In this document: positions 17,511 to 26,265 of the stretch, one piece after another
How positions within the stretch are numbered: position 1 is the stretch's first letter
Layout: each line of letters begins with the position of its first letter
Assembly: GCF_020907275.1 (NCBI RefSeq)
Contig: NZ_JAJJWI010000021.1
Location: forward strand, 23,037 to 87,036
Length of the DNA stretch: 64,000 nucleotides
Source: Pontibacter silvestris
Lineage (GTDB): Bacteria; Bacteroidota; Bacteroidia; Cytophagales; Hymenobacteraceae
Direction: 5' to 3'
The notes under the pieces: generated by a model
Seen by the model: only the letters and a program-made list of their open reading frames with translations
What the model was told of the DNA's origin: nothing
The model's database searches: none
Position numbers and translations under genes: made by a program

Positions 17511-18665
17511 CTATAAAAGGAGTGTTTCGACCCGGTGCGCGTGTACCATCTCTTCGCAGGGAGACCAGGCAAAAATAGTAAAGCGTCCATCCTGTGAGGC
17601 TACAAGAGCAATAGCGTCCTGTTGATCTTGTACAAACTGTGCTGCCGACATGTGCCGTGTTCCACCGTTCTGTGAAGGATGCACAATGGCTGCTTCACCG
17701 TTAATGATGGGCTCTGTCACAATTATTTTCTGAACAGGTGTACTACCTTCCGGGCGTCCTATTTTTGCTCCGAAAGCAAGTAACTCATGTTGGTCATTGA
17801 TAACTGTTGCCCCGTCTACAGCAGTAAGACCGGCAATACTGCCAACTGCCTGCCGAAGTGCTCCCTGCCATTGGCTCTGGTTTCTTATGCTTACATCCTG
17901 CCGCATTAAATCGGCCAACCCCGAAAAAGCAGGCGCCACAGAGTAGGAGATTGGATGAATGATAGACTTTCGCCATGTTTTCGTGCCACTGGGCACCACC
18001 AGCAGCGAGCCACCACGGCCGTGGTCGCGCATAGATACAGCCAGTTGAATAAGCACGTTCACAGATTCATTAACTGAGTAGTTCCAGGAGGAGGGAGAAC
18101 TAAAACCAAGCAGCGAAGTCAGGATAGACGGACAGTTCGGAAGGCTGGCACTGTTTTCATCAACTACCTTTACCTGCTCACCATTAAGCACAGCAACGTT
18201 GGCAAATTTTCCGAATTCATCTACACGGCGATGCTTTATTACCAGCAGGCCTGGTTCAACTACTTCCAGCACAAAACATAGATGAGGAATGACACGCGTG
18301 GCACCCCACACATATAGCTCATCCTCCTCATGCCACACACCAATATGAATACCAGGGCGCTCAACGGCTGGCGCAAGCTTAGTAAGAATGCTTGGAGTGA
18401 ACGGAAATCGATGCTCAAATAAGAGAGGTTGCTCAGATTGTTCAGGCGGTATAAAAGCCAGTGAAATTTTAGGAGAATGGCCCTCTTCACGGAGTAAACT
18501 TGCCCAGAAAGTGGTGTCAACAATCACCTCGATAATCTGCGCTGAGGGAGCAGGAGCCAGCTTCTCTTTGTTGTCCTGGTGTGCCGCAGCATGATGTTTT
18601 GCAAAATGGGTTTCCACTGTTGCTGCTACCGATCGTGCTGCCTCGTATGTTGTATTGTGGATCAT
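17511..18665 (-). CDS. DisA_N-like (DACNV-type) sensor domain protein
   Basis: 384 residues, soluble, no signal peptide. The C-terminal 130 residues resemble the diadenylate-cyclase N domain (DisA_N superfamily): VDGATVI with D284-G285-A286, ELLAFGAKI, and GGTRHMSAA with G335-T336-R337-H338-M339, followed by AIALVASQDGRFTIF. Active c-di-AMP synthases carry DGA and RHR; here the second motif is RHM. This fits the DACNV-type relatives proposed as sensor domains rather than a classic DisA/CdaA. The N-terminal 240 residues are unassigned beta-rich sequence. No helix-hairpin-helix (DisA) or membrane (CdaA) domain is present. Ligand and output are unknown; flanked by 230 bases of intergenic sequence on the upstream side. 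Confidence 0.7.
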   Translation of the reverse strand: MIHNTTYEAARSVAATVETHFAKHHAAAHQDNKEKLAPAPSAQIIEVIVDTTFWASLLREEGHSPKISLAFIPPEQSEQPLLFEHRFPFTPSILTKLAPAVERPGIHIGVWHEEDELYVWGATRVIPHLCFVLEVVEPGLLVIKHRRVDEFGKFANVAVLNGEQVKVVDENSASLPNCPSILTSLLGFSSPSSWNYSVNESVNVLIQLAVSMRDHGRGGSLLVVPSGTKTWRKSIIHPISYSVAPAFSGLADLMRQDVSIRNQSQWQGALRQAVGSIAGLTAVDGATVINDQHELLAFGAKIGRPEGSTPVQKIIVTEPIINGEAAIVHPSQNGGTRHMSAAQFVQDQQDAIALVASQDGRFTIFAWSPCEEMVHAHRVETLLL

Positions 18666-18786
18666 CGCCTTATTTTCTGTTCATTAGGGAATTATTTATT
18701 CCCTGTATGGCACTCCTAAGTTAAATTAAGTTTTGAAATACTTCTAATACTGTTTTGCCTTACCAGTTACGTCAGAGAAGCAGCCA

Positions 18787-18822
18787 GCCTGATGAAGTGG
18801 AGGTTTATCTCCTTCATCAGGC
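18787..18822. terminator. Possible terminator hairpin of the luciferase-like operon
   Basis: A nine- to ten-base stem (gcctgatgaa/ttcatcaggc) extended by ggag/ctcc after a two-base bulge, located 75 bases beyond the stop of the minus-strand luciferase-like gene. No T-run follows, so the call is tentative. Confidence 0.4.
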
Positions 18823-18896
18823 CCTGAAATTAATAAGCAGCTGCTACTTTATGAAAACCAAACTGTATGGAGGAGTTACCTTTGTTAAAGGTGCTT

Positions 18897-19916
18897 TTAA
18901 AATTCTGCCTTTTTGAAAAAATCAGCAATAATCTCATAAGAATGCACCCTCGCCTGGTTATCATAGACAGAGGATGCAACCATTATCTCGTTTACCTGTG
19001 TCTCATCTAAAAAGGACTGTAGCTCTTCTTGCACTGTTTTGGGGCCTCCAACAAAAGAGTAACGCAGCATTTGTTGCACAGAGTATTTCTCTGAAGCATC
19101 CCACATAGCTTCCAGGCTTTCAACAGGTGGCTGTAATTGCCTGGCTGTTCCTCTTATCACATTCAGGAAAGAGGTATAAAGCGTAGTTGCCAGGCGGTTG
19201 GCCTCCTCATCTGTATCGGCAGCAATCACATTGACACAGGCCATAGCATACGGTTCCTGCAGTTCATCAGACGGCTGAAAGCTTTCTCTGTACACCTTAA
19301 GAGCAGAATGCAGGTTGGCCGGAGCAAAGTGGCTGGCAAAGGCATAAGGTAAGCCAAGTATACCAGCCAGTTGTGCTCCATACGTGCTGGAGCCAAGTAA
19401 CCAGATAGGTACATTAAGGCCTTCGCCCGGAACAGCACGAACGCGCGCAGTAGGATTGTTGGCAAAATAATTCCGTAGTTCTTCCACGTTCTGAGGAAAA
19501 CTTTCTACATTTCCGTGTAAGTCACGCCTTAAGGCCATAGCTGTTAGCTGGTCTGTACCAGGGGCACGGCCTAATCCTAAGTTAATTCTGCCTGGGTACA
19601 GAGACTCTAAAGTACCGAACTGCTCTGCTACAATAAGCGGTGCGTGGTTAGGCAGCATAACGCCTCCAGAACCAACTTTTATTTTTGATGTTCCTCCTGC
19701 TATGTACCCAATTAAGACGGATGTAGCAGAGCTTGCAATGCCGGGCATGTTATGGTGCTCTGCCAGCCAATAGCGCGTAAAGCCTAATCGTTCTACATTT
19801 TGAGCCAGGTTCAAACTGTTGTGGAAAGAATCTGCTGCTGTTTCTCCTGATCGGATAGGAGCCAAGTCCAGCACAGATACAGGTATGTCTGCTAATTTTT
19901 TATGATGATCACTCAT
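18897..19916 (-). CDS. Luciferase-like (LLM class) flavin-dependent oxidoreductase
   Basis: 339 residues. TIM-barrel, FMN/F420-type monooxygenase family. Typical family segments are [20 protein letters not shown] near the N-terminus, [72 protein letters not shown] split over residues 80-120, and [12 protein letters not shown]. The AEHHN motif places it with the MsnO8-like/YhbW-type group. It follows a second LLM gene by 54 bases and is probably cotranscribed with it. Substrate unknown. Confidence 0.9.
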   Translation of the reverse strand: MSDHHKKLADIPVSVLDLAPIRSGETAADSFHNSLNLAQNVERLGFTRYWLAEHHNMPGIASSATSVLIGYIAGGTSKIKVGSGGVMLPNHAPLIVAEQFGTLESLYPGRINLGLGRAPGTDQLTAMALRRDLHGNVESFPQNVEELRNYFANNPTARVRAVPGEGLNVPIWLLGSSTYGAQLAGILGLPYAFASHFAPANLHSALKVYRESFQPSDELQEPYAMACVNVIAADTDEEANRLATTLYTSFLNVIRGTARQLQPPVESLEAMWDASEKYSVQQMLRYSFVGGPKTVQEELQSFLDETQVNEIMVASSVYDNQARVHSYEIIADFFKKAEF

Positions 19917-19970
19917 TTTCTTTTTCTTTATTGATACGGTGGTAAACTATATATGTCATAGCTGTGCAGT

Positions 19971-20933
19971 TTAAGTAAACTGTGGCAGCACAAACTCTGC
20001 TAATTCCTGTAAAACCACATCGGCAGGCCTGTTACAATATTTCAGCCCCAGAATGATATGGTTAACACCAATTTCATGTAAGTCTTTTAAAACGGTAACT
20101 AAGTAGTTTCTTCCTACCATATAGCCTCCGTGAATAGGGTATGGGTAAGCATTTGGGTTCTCTGTCAGGTCAAGAGAAAGCCCCTGTATGAAAGGCTTAA
20201 ACTGACCCTCTGCCTCCTGGTCCAGTGCCTGTCTCCATTCCTGTATCACCAGTTGTTGTCTGTACGGGTCCCGACCATATGTCATCCAGCCATCTGCATT
20301 TTTGGCTATCCACTCCAGGCTATTCTGGCTGTGGCCTACCACCAGCATGGGCACTCTGGAAGCAAGCGGCTTAGGTATAACATCAGCTTTTCTTAATATC
20401 CCAAAAGGGCTTTGTACAGATTCAAAAGATGTTGTCCAGTATTTGTTGATTAATTCAAAGTGCTCTCGGAATATTTTTCCCCGCTCTGCGTGGTCTACAT
20501 TAAAAGCAGGATATTCTACAGGTCTGTCTCCCGTAGAAAGTCCCAGCAGTAAGCGCCCCTTCGATAGCTGATCTACACTGGCTGCTGCTTTGGCGGTATG
20601 TACTGGGTGGCGAAGAGGGGCTACCAGCGAAGCAGTAATTAAAGCAATATGCTGTGTTTGTGCCGTAAGGTAGCCCAGGTAAACCCAAGGGTCAAAAACC
20701 TGGCCTGAGTCGCCAAAAGAAGGATCCCGTAAAGGAACATCGCGAAAGGCTAGCGAAGTAAAACCATTCTGCTCTGCATATTGTGCCAGTTCCACCTGTT
20801 GTTGCATGGTGGGCATATCTCCTTTAAAAGCTTCTATCGGAAACATTACGCCAAAGGTAAGCTTACCAGGTTTTACAACTTTGGTGAAACCTGCATTCTG
20901 CAAAGGTGACTTTTCTAGGTTTGGTGTAAACAT
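19971..20933 (-). CDS. Luciferase-like (LLM class) oxidoreductase
   Basis: 320 residues. Same superfamily as its downstream neighbour but a different subgroup: LTFGVMFPIEAFKGD, then FTSLAFRDVPLRDPSFGD, AKAAASVDQLSKGRLLLGLSTGDRP, and VPMLVVGHSQNSLEWIAKNADGWMTYGRDP. Predicted FMN-dependent monooxygenase. It is the first gene of a likely two-gene unit, and a near-copy of the ArsR operator sits 74-90 bases upstream of the start, suggesting repression by the adjacent regulator. Substrate unknown. Confidence 0.88.
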   Translation of the reverse strand: MFTPNLEKSPLQNAGFTKVVKPGKLTFGVMFPIEAFKGDMPTMQQQVELAQYAEQNGFTSLAFRDVPLRDPSFGDSGQVFDPWVYLGYLTAQTQHIALITASLVAPLRHPVHTAKAAASVDQLSKGRLLLGLSTGDRPVEYPAFNVDHAERGKIFREHFELINKYWTTSFESVQSPFGILRKADVIPKPLASRVPMLVVGHSQNSLEWIAKNADGWMTYGRDPYRQQLVIQEWRQALDQEAEGQFKPFIQGLSLDLTENPNAYPYPIHGGYMVGRNYLVTVLKDLHEIGVNHIILGLKYCNRPADVVLQELAEFVLPQFT

Positions 20934-21003
20934 GCTTTATGGCTGTTTAAGATAGGTTTCAGGAGTTGGGTAAATATTCTATGCTGATGTTATGTAATTC
21001 GGT

Positions 21004-21023
21004 ACTTCGAGATTTTTCGATAT
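21004..21023. promoter_or_regulatory. Putative ArsR-type operator in front of the luciferase-like genes
   Basis: acttcga - gatttt - TCGATAT. The right half-site matches the operator upstream of the ArsR gene exactly, the six-base spacing is the same, and the next bases (a-TAAAA) also agree; the left half matches in five of seven positions. It lies between the ArsR stop and the start of the first luciferase-like gene, in its promoter region. Confidence 0.55.
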
Positions 21024-21057
21024 ATAAAAAGACACCAACTTTACTAGTTTATGCCTT

Positions 21058-21357
21058 TTAAAGTTCTTTCTGAATTATTTCTGCCAGCTTCTGAAAAGCC
21101 TCTTCATTTCTTTTATAATAAGTCCACTGTCCAACACGGGTGGCTGTAATTAAGCCTGTGCGCTGTAAAAGGGACAAATACTCTGAAATGGTAGATTGCG
21201 TAAGTCCGACTTTCTGCTGGATGTGGCCTACACAAACACCGGCATCATAGGCTCCTTTTTCCTGAGGAGGAAAATGCTTTTCAGGCTCTTTGAGCAAATT
21301 TAAAATCTGCAGCCTTGTTTTGTTAGACAGTGCTTTAAAGAATTCAACATGATTCAT
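21058..21357 (-). CDS. ArsR-family winged-helix repressor
   Basis: 99 residues. N-terminal MNHVEFFKALSNKTRLQILNLL and recognition helix segment VGLTQSTISEYLSLLQRTGLI, followed by the beta wing TRVGQWTYYKRNEE, are typical of ArsR/SmtB regulators. The classic metal motif ELCVCDL is absent; instead a Cys lies in GAYDAGVCVGHIQQ just before the recognition helix, so a thiol-reactive or other ligand is possible. A perfect 7-6-7 dyad overlaps its promoter and a related site lies before the downstream luciferase-like genes, suggesting it represses both. Confidence 0.92.
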   Translation of the reverse strand: MNHVEFFKALSNKTRLQILNLLKEPEKHFPPQEKGAYDAGVCVGHIQQKVGLTQSTISEYLSLLQRTGLITATRVGQWTYYKRNEEAFQKLAEIIQKEL

Positions 21358-21361
21358 ATTG

Positions 21362-21386
21362 CAAAGATATCGATAATTCTCGATAT
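21362..21386 (-). promoter_or_regulatory. Perfect dyad operator overlapping the ArsR promoter
   Basis: ATATCGA - taattc - TCGATAT is a perfect 7-base inverted repeat with a 6-base spacer (21367-21386). On the minus strand it is followed by TATCTTTG, a match to the Bacteroidota -7 consensus TAnnTTTG, only four bases before the ATG. The dyad thus covers the promoter spacer, fitting autorepression, and the transcript would be almost leaderless. Confidence 0.65.
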
Positions 21387-21494
21387 GTAAAAGTGTGGCT
21401 TAGAAGAGATGAAGTGAAGGTAGGGCAGCTGAGGAGAAGTTGTATATAGTTCTTGGTTTAAGTACTTGCTGCCGAGCATACTCTATGCTAGTGG

Positions 21495-22075
21495 CCTTGG
21501 AATTATTTTTCCTTCCTTTTGTCCTCACTGAACTTTATAGGCAACGTATGTCGCGCAGAGGCTTTCTTGTTTCCTCGTGTGCTGCGGTGGATAAACTTTT
21601 AATAATTACAGGGTCTGTTACTTCATTTGTCGTTGATACGACAAATGAAGTAACAACTATACCATTTAGGTTTTTATCCGAAGGATATTTTAGGTTCTTT
21701 TCGATGAACTCCAACATGCCCATCTCGCCTCCCTGTTTATAAACAGGCAAGTCTCCAGCACCATTCCTAAAGCCATTTCAGATGGCTCTTTATTATGTTA
21801 ACGGTCAGTTTCCTGATGAGTAACAGATTGAGCTTTTACTTCTATGCTGAAGGTGCCAAACCAGATTGCCAACATAAAACCTGCAATACCACGTTTCAAA
21901 GAGAAAACCCTCTGACTTGGACTGTTTAGACCCGGAGAGAGTCAATACTTATGGAAGCGTCCGCAGGCTTGCTCCTCCTTGCTCAGAACCAACTGCAGTT
22001 CTTCCAGGCTTCATTTTTTTCTCAGTCTTTGTCGCAGATAAAGGAAAGGTTCAGGCTTTCTATAGGTGTTTCACC
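21495..22075 (-). pseudogene. Decayed TonB C-terminal-domain protein
   Basis: Reading the minus strand across frames gives a broken relative of Bacteroidota TonB_C-domain proteins. A start-like fragment ESLNLSFICDKD (near 22025-22070), with a following W-to-stop change, is followed by a signal-like membrane segment KRGIAGFMLAIWFGTFSIEV (near 21850-21910). Then comes the TonB_C-type core DLPVYKQGGEMGMLEFIEK and NLKYPSDKNLNGIVVTSFVV (21620-21750), ending in a frameshift and a short TLPIKF tail near 21515. The open part (21535-21750) could be mistaken for a 71-residue gene. Several stops and frameshifts make expression of a full protein unlikely. Confidence 0.6.
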
Positions 22076-22204
22076 ATCCATAAACTGCTGATCTGCTTAC
22101 TCAATTGTTACCTCAAGTACTCCCACGGAGTTATTTACTATTGACCTTACTGAACCAGTAGCATACATACATGCTTGGCAAGATGTAAAACTAAATGATG
22201 GGTT

Positions 22205-22645
22205 TTAAGGCTCATGCTGAAAATATTTGTTCCCTTTAGCATTTGTTACACCATCTGTAAGCCACTCATTGGCCTCGTCTGCATTGAAGAAATATTTTAC
22301 GACCACTCCTTCCCCGAAGATAGGGTTAGCCTTTTGTTGTACATCGTCTGCCAGTTTAAGTAAAAAGGCATCTTCAGGTAGCAGAACAGCTATCTTTTGT
22401 AGCGTACTTTTGGCTAAAAGAGCGCCAAATATGTCCATTGTCCACTTCTGATCACGAATGTCAGGACTTACAAAAGTTGATGCATCATAAAGCCAGCACT
22501 GGCAATGGTACTGAAAAATATTCTCATATACATACAACAATCCCTGCCTGTACTCGGCGCTGTTAATTTGGTGTAGCCATTTGTTAGTTATAAGCTTATT
22601 GTCCTTACTAAGCCTATAAGCCATAAAGTCTTTATATGTAAGCAT
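22205..22645 (-). CDS. SpoIIAA/STAS-like small protein
   Basis: 146 residues, soluble. Not strongly characterised, but the layout (QYHCQCWLYDASTFVSPD, DQKWTMDIFGALLAKS, KIAVLLPEDAFL, and the final DEANEWLTDG) matches a Bacteroidota family of single-domain SpoIIAA/STAS-like proteins in which a D-x-S/N segment and a terminal W-L helix recur. Two more members with closer mutual similarity lie at 45416-45841 and 46149-46580. Role unknown, possibly a cytosolic signalling or anti-sigma-type fold. No operon partner. Confidence 0.6.
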   Translation of the reverse strand: MLTYKDFMAYRLSKDNKLITNKWLHQINSAEYRQGLLYVYENIFQYHCQCWLYDASTFVSPDIRDQKWTMDIFGALLAKSTLQKIAVLLPEDAFLLKLADDVQQKANPIFGEGVVVKYFFNADEANEWLTDGVTNAKGNKYFQHEP

Positions 22646-23012
22646 TATTGATTTCGATATCTGTAAAAGAGGTTATTTATTGCAATTCACGGTAAGAAAG
22701 ACACCGTTTTTTTATATGAATATTTGTCTTGTTATATATACTGCTTTAAACGCTTAGTGTTTTTACTTAGAGCTTTAAAACTAGAAGATTATTTCTATTT
22801 GGAAGTCAGATTGTTAAGAAATAAGAGAGAGCAGCACTCTGCCAGCTATCCATTACTTATATATGGTAAAAAGTAACAGGAGAAAATAGCCTGAATAGAT
22901 CATTATTCCCCAGGTTAATAATCAGCTTAAATGTTTAACTGCCATGACAGTGCAGGATAGTAAGTAGCTACACCTATTTTATCTTTAGACATAATTACTG
23001 ATTTACCTATAC
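22646..23012. other. Intergenic region upstream of the rhamnose operon
   Basis: 367 bases between divergent genes; must hold the rhamnose operon promoter and any operator. TATCTTTA near 22980-22987 resembles the Bacteroidota -7 element with one change. No inverted repeat suitable for an AraC, LacI or DeoR-type regulator was recognised, and no such regulator is encoded in the window. Confidence 0.4.
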
Positions 23013-24065
23013 ATGCAGGCACTTTTAGGAGTAGTTTTTCACTTTATAGGCGGCTTTGCCTCCGGCAGTTTTTACATCCCATTTAAAAAAGTAAAAGAGT
23101 GGGCTTGGGAAAGTTACTGGATTATAGGTGGTCTTTTTTCGTGGCTAATTGCTCCTTTGATAGCTGCTTATTTTACGGTGCCAGATTTTATGAGCATTAT
23201 CAGTTCAACTGATGCTGCTATTGTGTTCTGGACCTATTTCTTAGGTGTGTTATGGGGAGTGGGGGGGCTGACCTTTGGGCTGGGAGTACGCTACTTAGGA
23301 GTCTCGCTTGGGCAGACATTTGTGCTAGGCTTATCTTCTGCTTTTGGAGCACTGATGCCGCCTATCTACCGTGACCTGATCGGTAGTGACAGCGGTGAGA
23401 CTTTTACAGGAATGCTTAATAGTACCAGTGGGCAGGTCGTGTTGCTGGGGATATTTGTTTGCCTCATCGGGATTGTTATTTGTGGCAAAGCGGGGGTGAT
23501 GAAGGAAAACGAGCTGTCTGATGAGCAGAAACAAGTAGGGGTGCAGGAGTTCAATATCAGGAAAGGCTTAACGGTAGGTGTTATTTCCGGCGTTTTAAGC
23601 GCCTGTTTTAACTACGGTATTGAAGCAGGTAAGCCTATGGCCGAAGAGGCTGTGTTGAATGGTGGCAATTCTTTGTTTCAGAACAATGTGACGTTCGTGG
23701 TAATTCTGTGGGGTGGTTTAACAACCAACTTTATATGGTGTATGATTCTGAATGCCAGAAACAGAACTTTTGGTGACTATGCCAACAAGAAAGCGCCTCT
23801 TACCCGGAACTATTTGTTTTCAGCTTTGGCTGGTACTACCTGGTTCATGCAGTTCTTTTTTTATGGTATGGGAGAAAGTAAGCTTGGCAATGGTGCCAGT
23901 TCTTGGATTTTGCACATGGCTTTTATTATTCTGATCTCTAATATGTGGGGCCTGGCCTTAGGTGAGTGGAGAGATGTAGCCAGGAAAACCTTTAGGACCA
24001 TACTTACAGGAATAGCTGTCATCATACTGTCTGTCATAGTAGTAGGCTATGGTAACTCATTATAA
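23013..24065 (+). CDS. rhaT: RhaT, L-rhamnose/H+ symporter
   Basis: 350 residues with about ten hydrophobic segments spread over the whole length. Family-specific opening VFHFIGGFASGSFYIPFKKV, then WESYWIIGGLFSWLIAP, GGLTFGLGVRYLGVSLGQT and a C-terminal LGEWRDVARK match the drug/metabolite-type rhamnose transporter RhaT. Imports L-rhamnose across the inner membrane. First gene of the operon, 29 bases before rhaEW. Its assignment is reinforced by three downstream rhamnose enzymes. Confidence 0.95.
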   Translation: MQALLGVVFHFIGGFASGSFYIPFKKVKEWAWESYWIIGGLFSWLIAPLIAAYFTVPDFMSIISSTDAAIVFWTYFLGVLWGVGGLTFGLGVRYLGVSLGQTFVLGLSSAFGALMPPIYRDLIGSDSGETFTGMLNSTSGQVVLLGIFVCLIGIVICGKAGVMKENELSDEQKQVGVQEFNIRKGLTVGVISGVLSACFNYGIEAGKPMAEEAVLNGGNSLFQNNVTFVVILWGGLTTNFIWCMILNARNRTFGDYANKKAPLTRNYLFSALAGTTWFMQFFFYGMGESKLGNGASSWILHMAFIILISNMWGLALGEWRDVARKTFRTILTGIAVIILSVIVVGYGNSL

Positions 24066-24094
24066 AGAATGTCAAACAAGAAGTAAATCCAATT

Positions 24095-26230
24095 TTGAAG
24101 CATATGTTAGAAGCAACAACAAAAACAGAATTCAAGCATGTAAGCTACCTGTGGGATGAAGCCGAGGCGGAAAAGCTTGCAGGCGATGAAGTTGGGCTGT
24201 TAATCTACAGATCTAACCTGCTGGGCGCGGACCTGAGATTGACGAATTACGGTGGAGGTAACACCTCTTGCAAAGTGATGGCAAAAGACCCGCTTACAGG
24301 TCAGGATACAGAGGTAATGTGGGTGAAAGGATCTGGAGGTGATTTGGGTACTTTAAAGCGCAGTGGCCTTGCGGCCTTATATCTGGATCGTTTAAGAAGC
24401 CTGAAGAACGTATACAGAGGCATAGAGCATGAAGACAAGATGGTGGAGCTTTTCAATCACAGCATCTTTGACCTTAAGTCCAAAGCTCCTTCTATTGATA
24501 CGCCTCTGCATGGTTTCCTGCCTTTTAAGCACATCGACCACCTGCACCCCGATGCAGCCATTGCTATAGCGGCTGCTAAAGACGGAAAGAAAATAACTGA
24601 AGAACTGTTTGAGGGAAACATAGGCTGGGTTGACTGGCAGCGTCCGGGCTTTGACCTAGGCTTACAGTTGCGCCAGTGTCTGGATGAGAACCCTGGCATA
24701 CGTGGTATTATGTTAGGTTCCCACGGCCTGTTTACCTGGGGCGATACAGCGTACGAAAGCTACATCAACACACTGGAGGTAATTGAGCGATGTGCAGCGT
24801 ACATGGAGCAGAACATCGGAAAAAAAGGACCTGTGTTCGGCGGTGCCAAAGTTGAAAGCCTGCATGAAGACGCACGTAAGAAACAGGCTGCTGCAATTGC
24901 TCCGGTACTGCGTGGTTTCTGCTCCAGCGAAAGACACATGATCGGCCACTTTACTGACGATCCGCGTGTGCTGGAGTTTATTAATTCAAATGACCTAGAG
25001 AGGTTGGCTCCAATGGGTACCAGTTGCCCAGACCATTTCCTGCGCACTAAAATCAGCCCGCTAGTTTTAGAGCTTGCTCCTGATGCCGACCTTTCTGATG
25101 TAGCTGCTGTTAAAGAGAAACTTGCTCCAGCTTTTGAGTCATATCGCCAGATGTACAAAGACTATTATGAGCAGCACAAGCACCCGAACAGCCCTGCTAT
25201 GCGCGATGCCAATCCTGTTATTATTCTATATCCGGGAGTAGGTATGTTTTCTTTTTCTAAAGATAAGCAGACAACACGAGTAGCATCAGAGTTTTACATT
25301 AATGCCATCAATGTAATGAAAGGCGCAGAGGCTGTGTCGGAGTACACCTCTCTGCCACGCCAGGAGGCTTTTGATATTGAGTATTGGCTATTGGAAGAAG
25401 CTAAATTACAGCGTATGCCTAAGCCGAAGGCTTTGTCAGGCAAGATTACCCTGATAACAGGCAGCGCAGGCGGTATTGGTAAAGCTATCGCTAAGAAGTT
25501 TGTGGAAGAAGGTGCCGTAGTGGTGCTGAACGATATGAATGAGGAGCGTTTGCAGGGAGCCGGAGAAGAGTTTAAAGCAACATACGGGAAAGACTCTTAT
25601 GCCACAGCAGTGCTAGACGTAACAAAGAGCGATCAGATTCAGGAGGCCTTCGATGTAGCTGCCCTTGCTTTTGGAGGGGTTGACATTGTGATAAACAATG
25701 CTGGTTTATCCATCTCAAAAACAATAGAAGGCCATACCGAAAAAGACTGGGACTTGCTGTATGATGTACTGGTGAAGGGGCAGTTCTTTGTGACGCAGGC
25801 AGCTGTTGCAACCATGCGCAAGCAGGATATTGGCGGAGACATTATCAATATTGCCAGTAAAAATGGCTTGGTTAGCGGACCAAACAACGCAGGCTATGGC
25901 AGCGCTAAAGCAGCACAACTGCACCTGAGTCGTCTGAATGCCGCTGAGTTAGGCGCTGATAAGATCCGGGTAAATGTAGTAAATCCTGATGCTGTTATCA
26001 GTGACAGTAATATATGGGCCGGAGGCTGGGCAGAAGGCCGTGCGAAAGCTTACGGTATCACCGTAGAGGAGCTTCCTGCTTTCTATGCCAAACGCACCTT
26101 GCTGAACCAGATTATACTTCCGGAAGATATCGCCAATGCCTGCTTTGTTTTTGTGGGCGGATTGATGAATAAGTCTACGGGTAACATGCTGAATGTGGAT
26201 GGTGGTGTCGCGATGGCTTTTACCAGATAA
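24095..26230 (+). CDS. rhaEW: RhaEW, bifunctional rhamnulose-1-P aldolase / lactaldehyde dehydrogenase
   Basis: 711 residues in two domains. Residues 20-420 are a class II aldolase-like domain with the zinc ligands in DTPLHGFLPFKHIDHLHPDA and MLGSHGLFTWGD; it cleaves L-rhamnulose 1-phosphate to DHAP and L-lactaldehyde. Residues 445-711 are a short-chain dehydrogenase with TGSAGGIG for NAD binding, NNAG, and the catalytic Ser and YGSAK near residue 610; it oxidises lactaldehyde to lactate. This fused form is known from rhamnose regulons outside enterobacteria. The start is MLEATTKTEFKHVSYLW or the ATG three codons earlier. A hairpin follows in the 119-base gap to rhaI. Confidence 0.94.
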   Translation: MKHMLEATTKTEFKHVSYLWDEAEAEKLAGDEVGLLIYRSNLLGADLRLTNYGGGNTSCKVMAKDPLTGQDTEVMWVKGSGGDLGTLKRSGLAALYLDRLRSLKNVYRGIEHEDKMVELFNHSIFDLKSKAPSIDTPLHGFLPFKHIDHLHPDAAIAIAAAKDGKKITEELFEGNIGWVDWQRPGFDLGLQLRQCLDENPGIRGIMLGSHGLFTWGDTAYESYINTLEVIERCAAYMEQNIGKKGPVFGGAKVESLHEDARKKQAAAIAPVLRGFCSSERHMIGHFTDDPRVLEFINSNDLERLAPMGTSCPDHFLRTKISPLVLELAPDADLSDVAAVKEKLAPAFESYRQMYKDYYEQHKHPNSPAMRDANPVIILYPGVGMFSFSKDKQTTRVASEFYINAINVMKGAEAVSEYTSLPRQEAFDIEYWLLEEAKLQRMPKPKALSGKITLITGSAGGIGKAIAKKFVEEGAVVVLNDMNEERLQGAGEEFKATYGKDSYATAVLDVTKSDQIQEAFDVAALAFGGVDIVINNAGLSISKTIEGHTEKDWDLLYDVLVKGQFFVTQAAVATMRKQDIGGDIINIASKNGLVSGPNNAGYGSAKAAQLHLSRLNAAELGADKIRVNVVNPDAVISDSNIWAGGWAEGRAKAYGITVEELPAFYAKRTLLNQIILPEDIANACFVFVGGLMNKSTGNMLNVDGGVAMAFTR

Positions 26231-26236
26231 AAATAT

Positions 26237-26265
26237 GCTGCCTCTGGATAAAGTCTGGAGGTAGC
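26237..26265 (+). terminator. Intercistronic hairpin between rhaEW and rhaI
   Basis: gctgcctc (26237-26244) can pair with gaggtagc (26258-26265) with one G-U pair around a 13-base loop. It lies seven bases after the rhaEW stop, inside the operon, and has a weak T-rich tail. It could attenuate or protect mRNA segments; a full terminator is unlikely because the next genes complete the pathway. Confidence 0.4.

Noticed and set aside
17511..18665. Functional c-di-AMP synthase (DisA or CdaA)
   Set aside because: RHR motif is altered and the DNA-binding or membrane modules are missing.
21535..21750. 71-residue TonB_C-like small gene
   Set aside because: It is the still-open middle part of a larger broken gene, not an independent protein.
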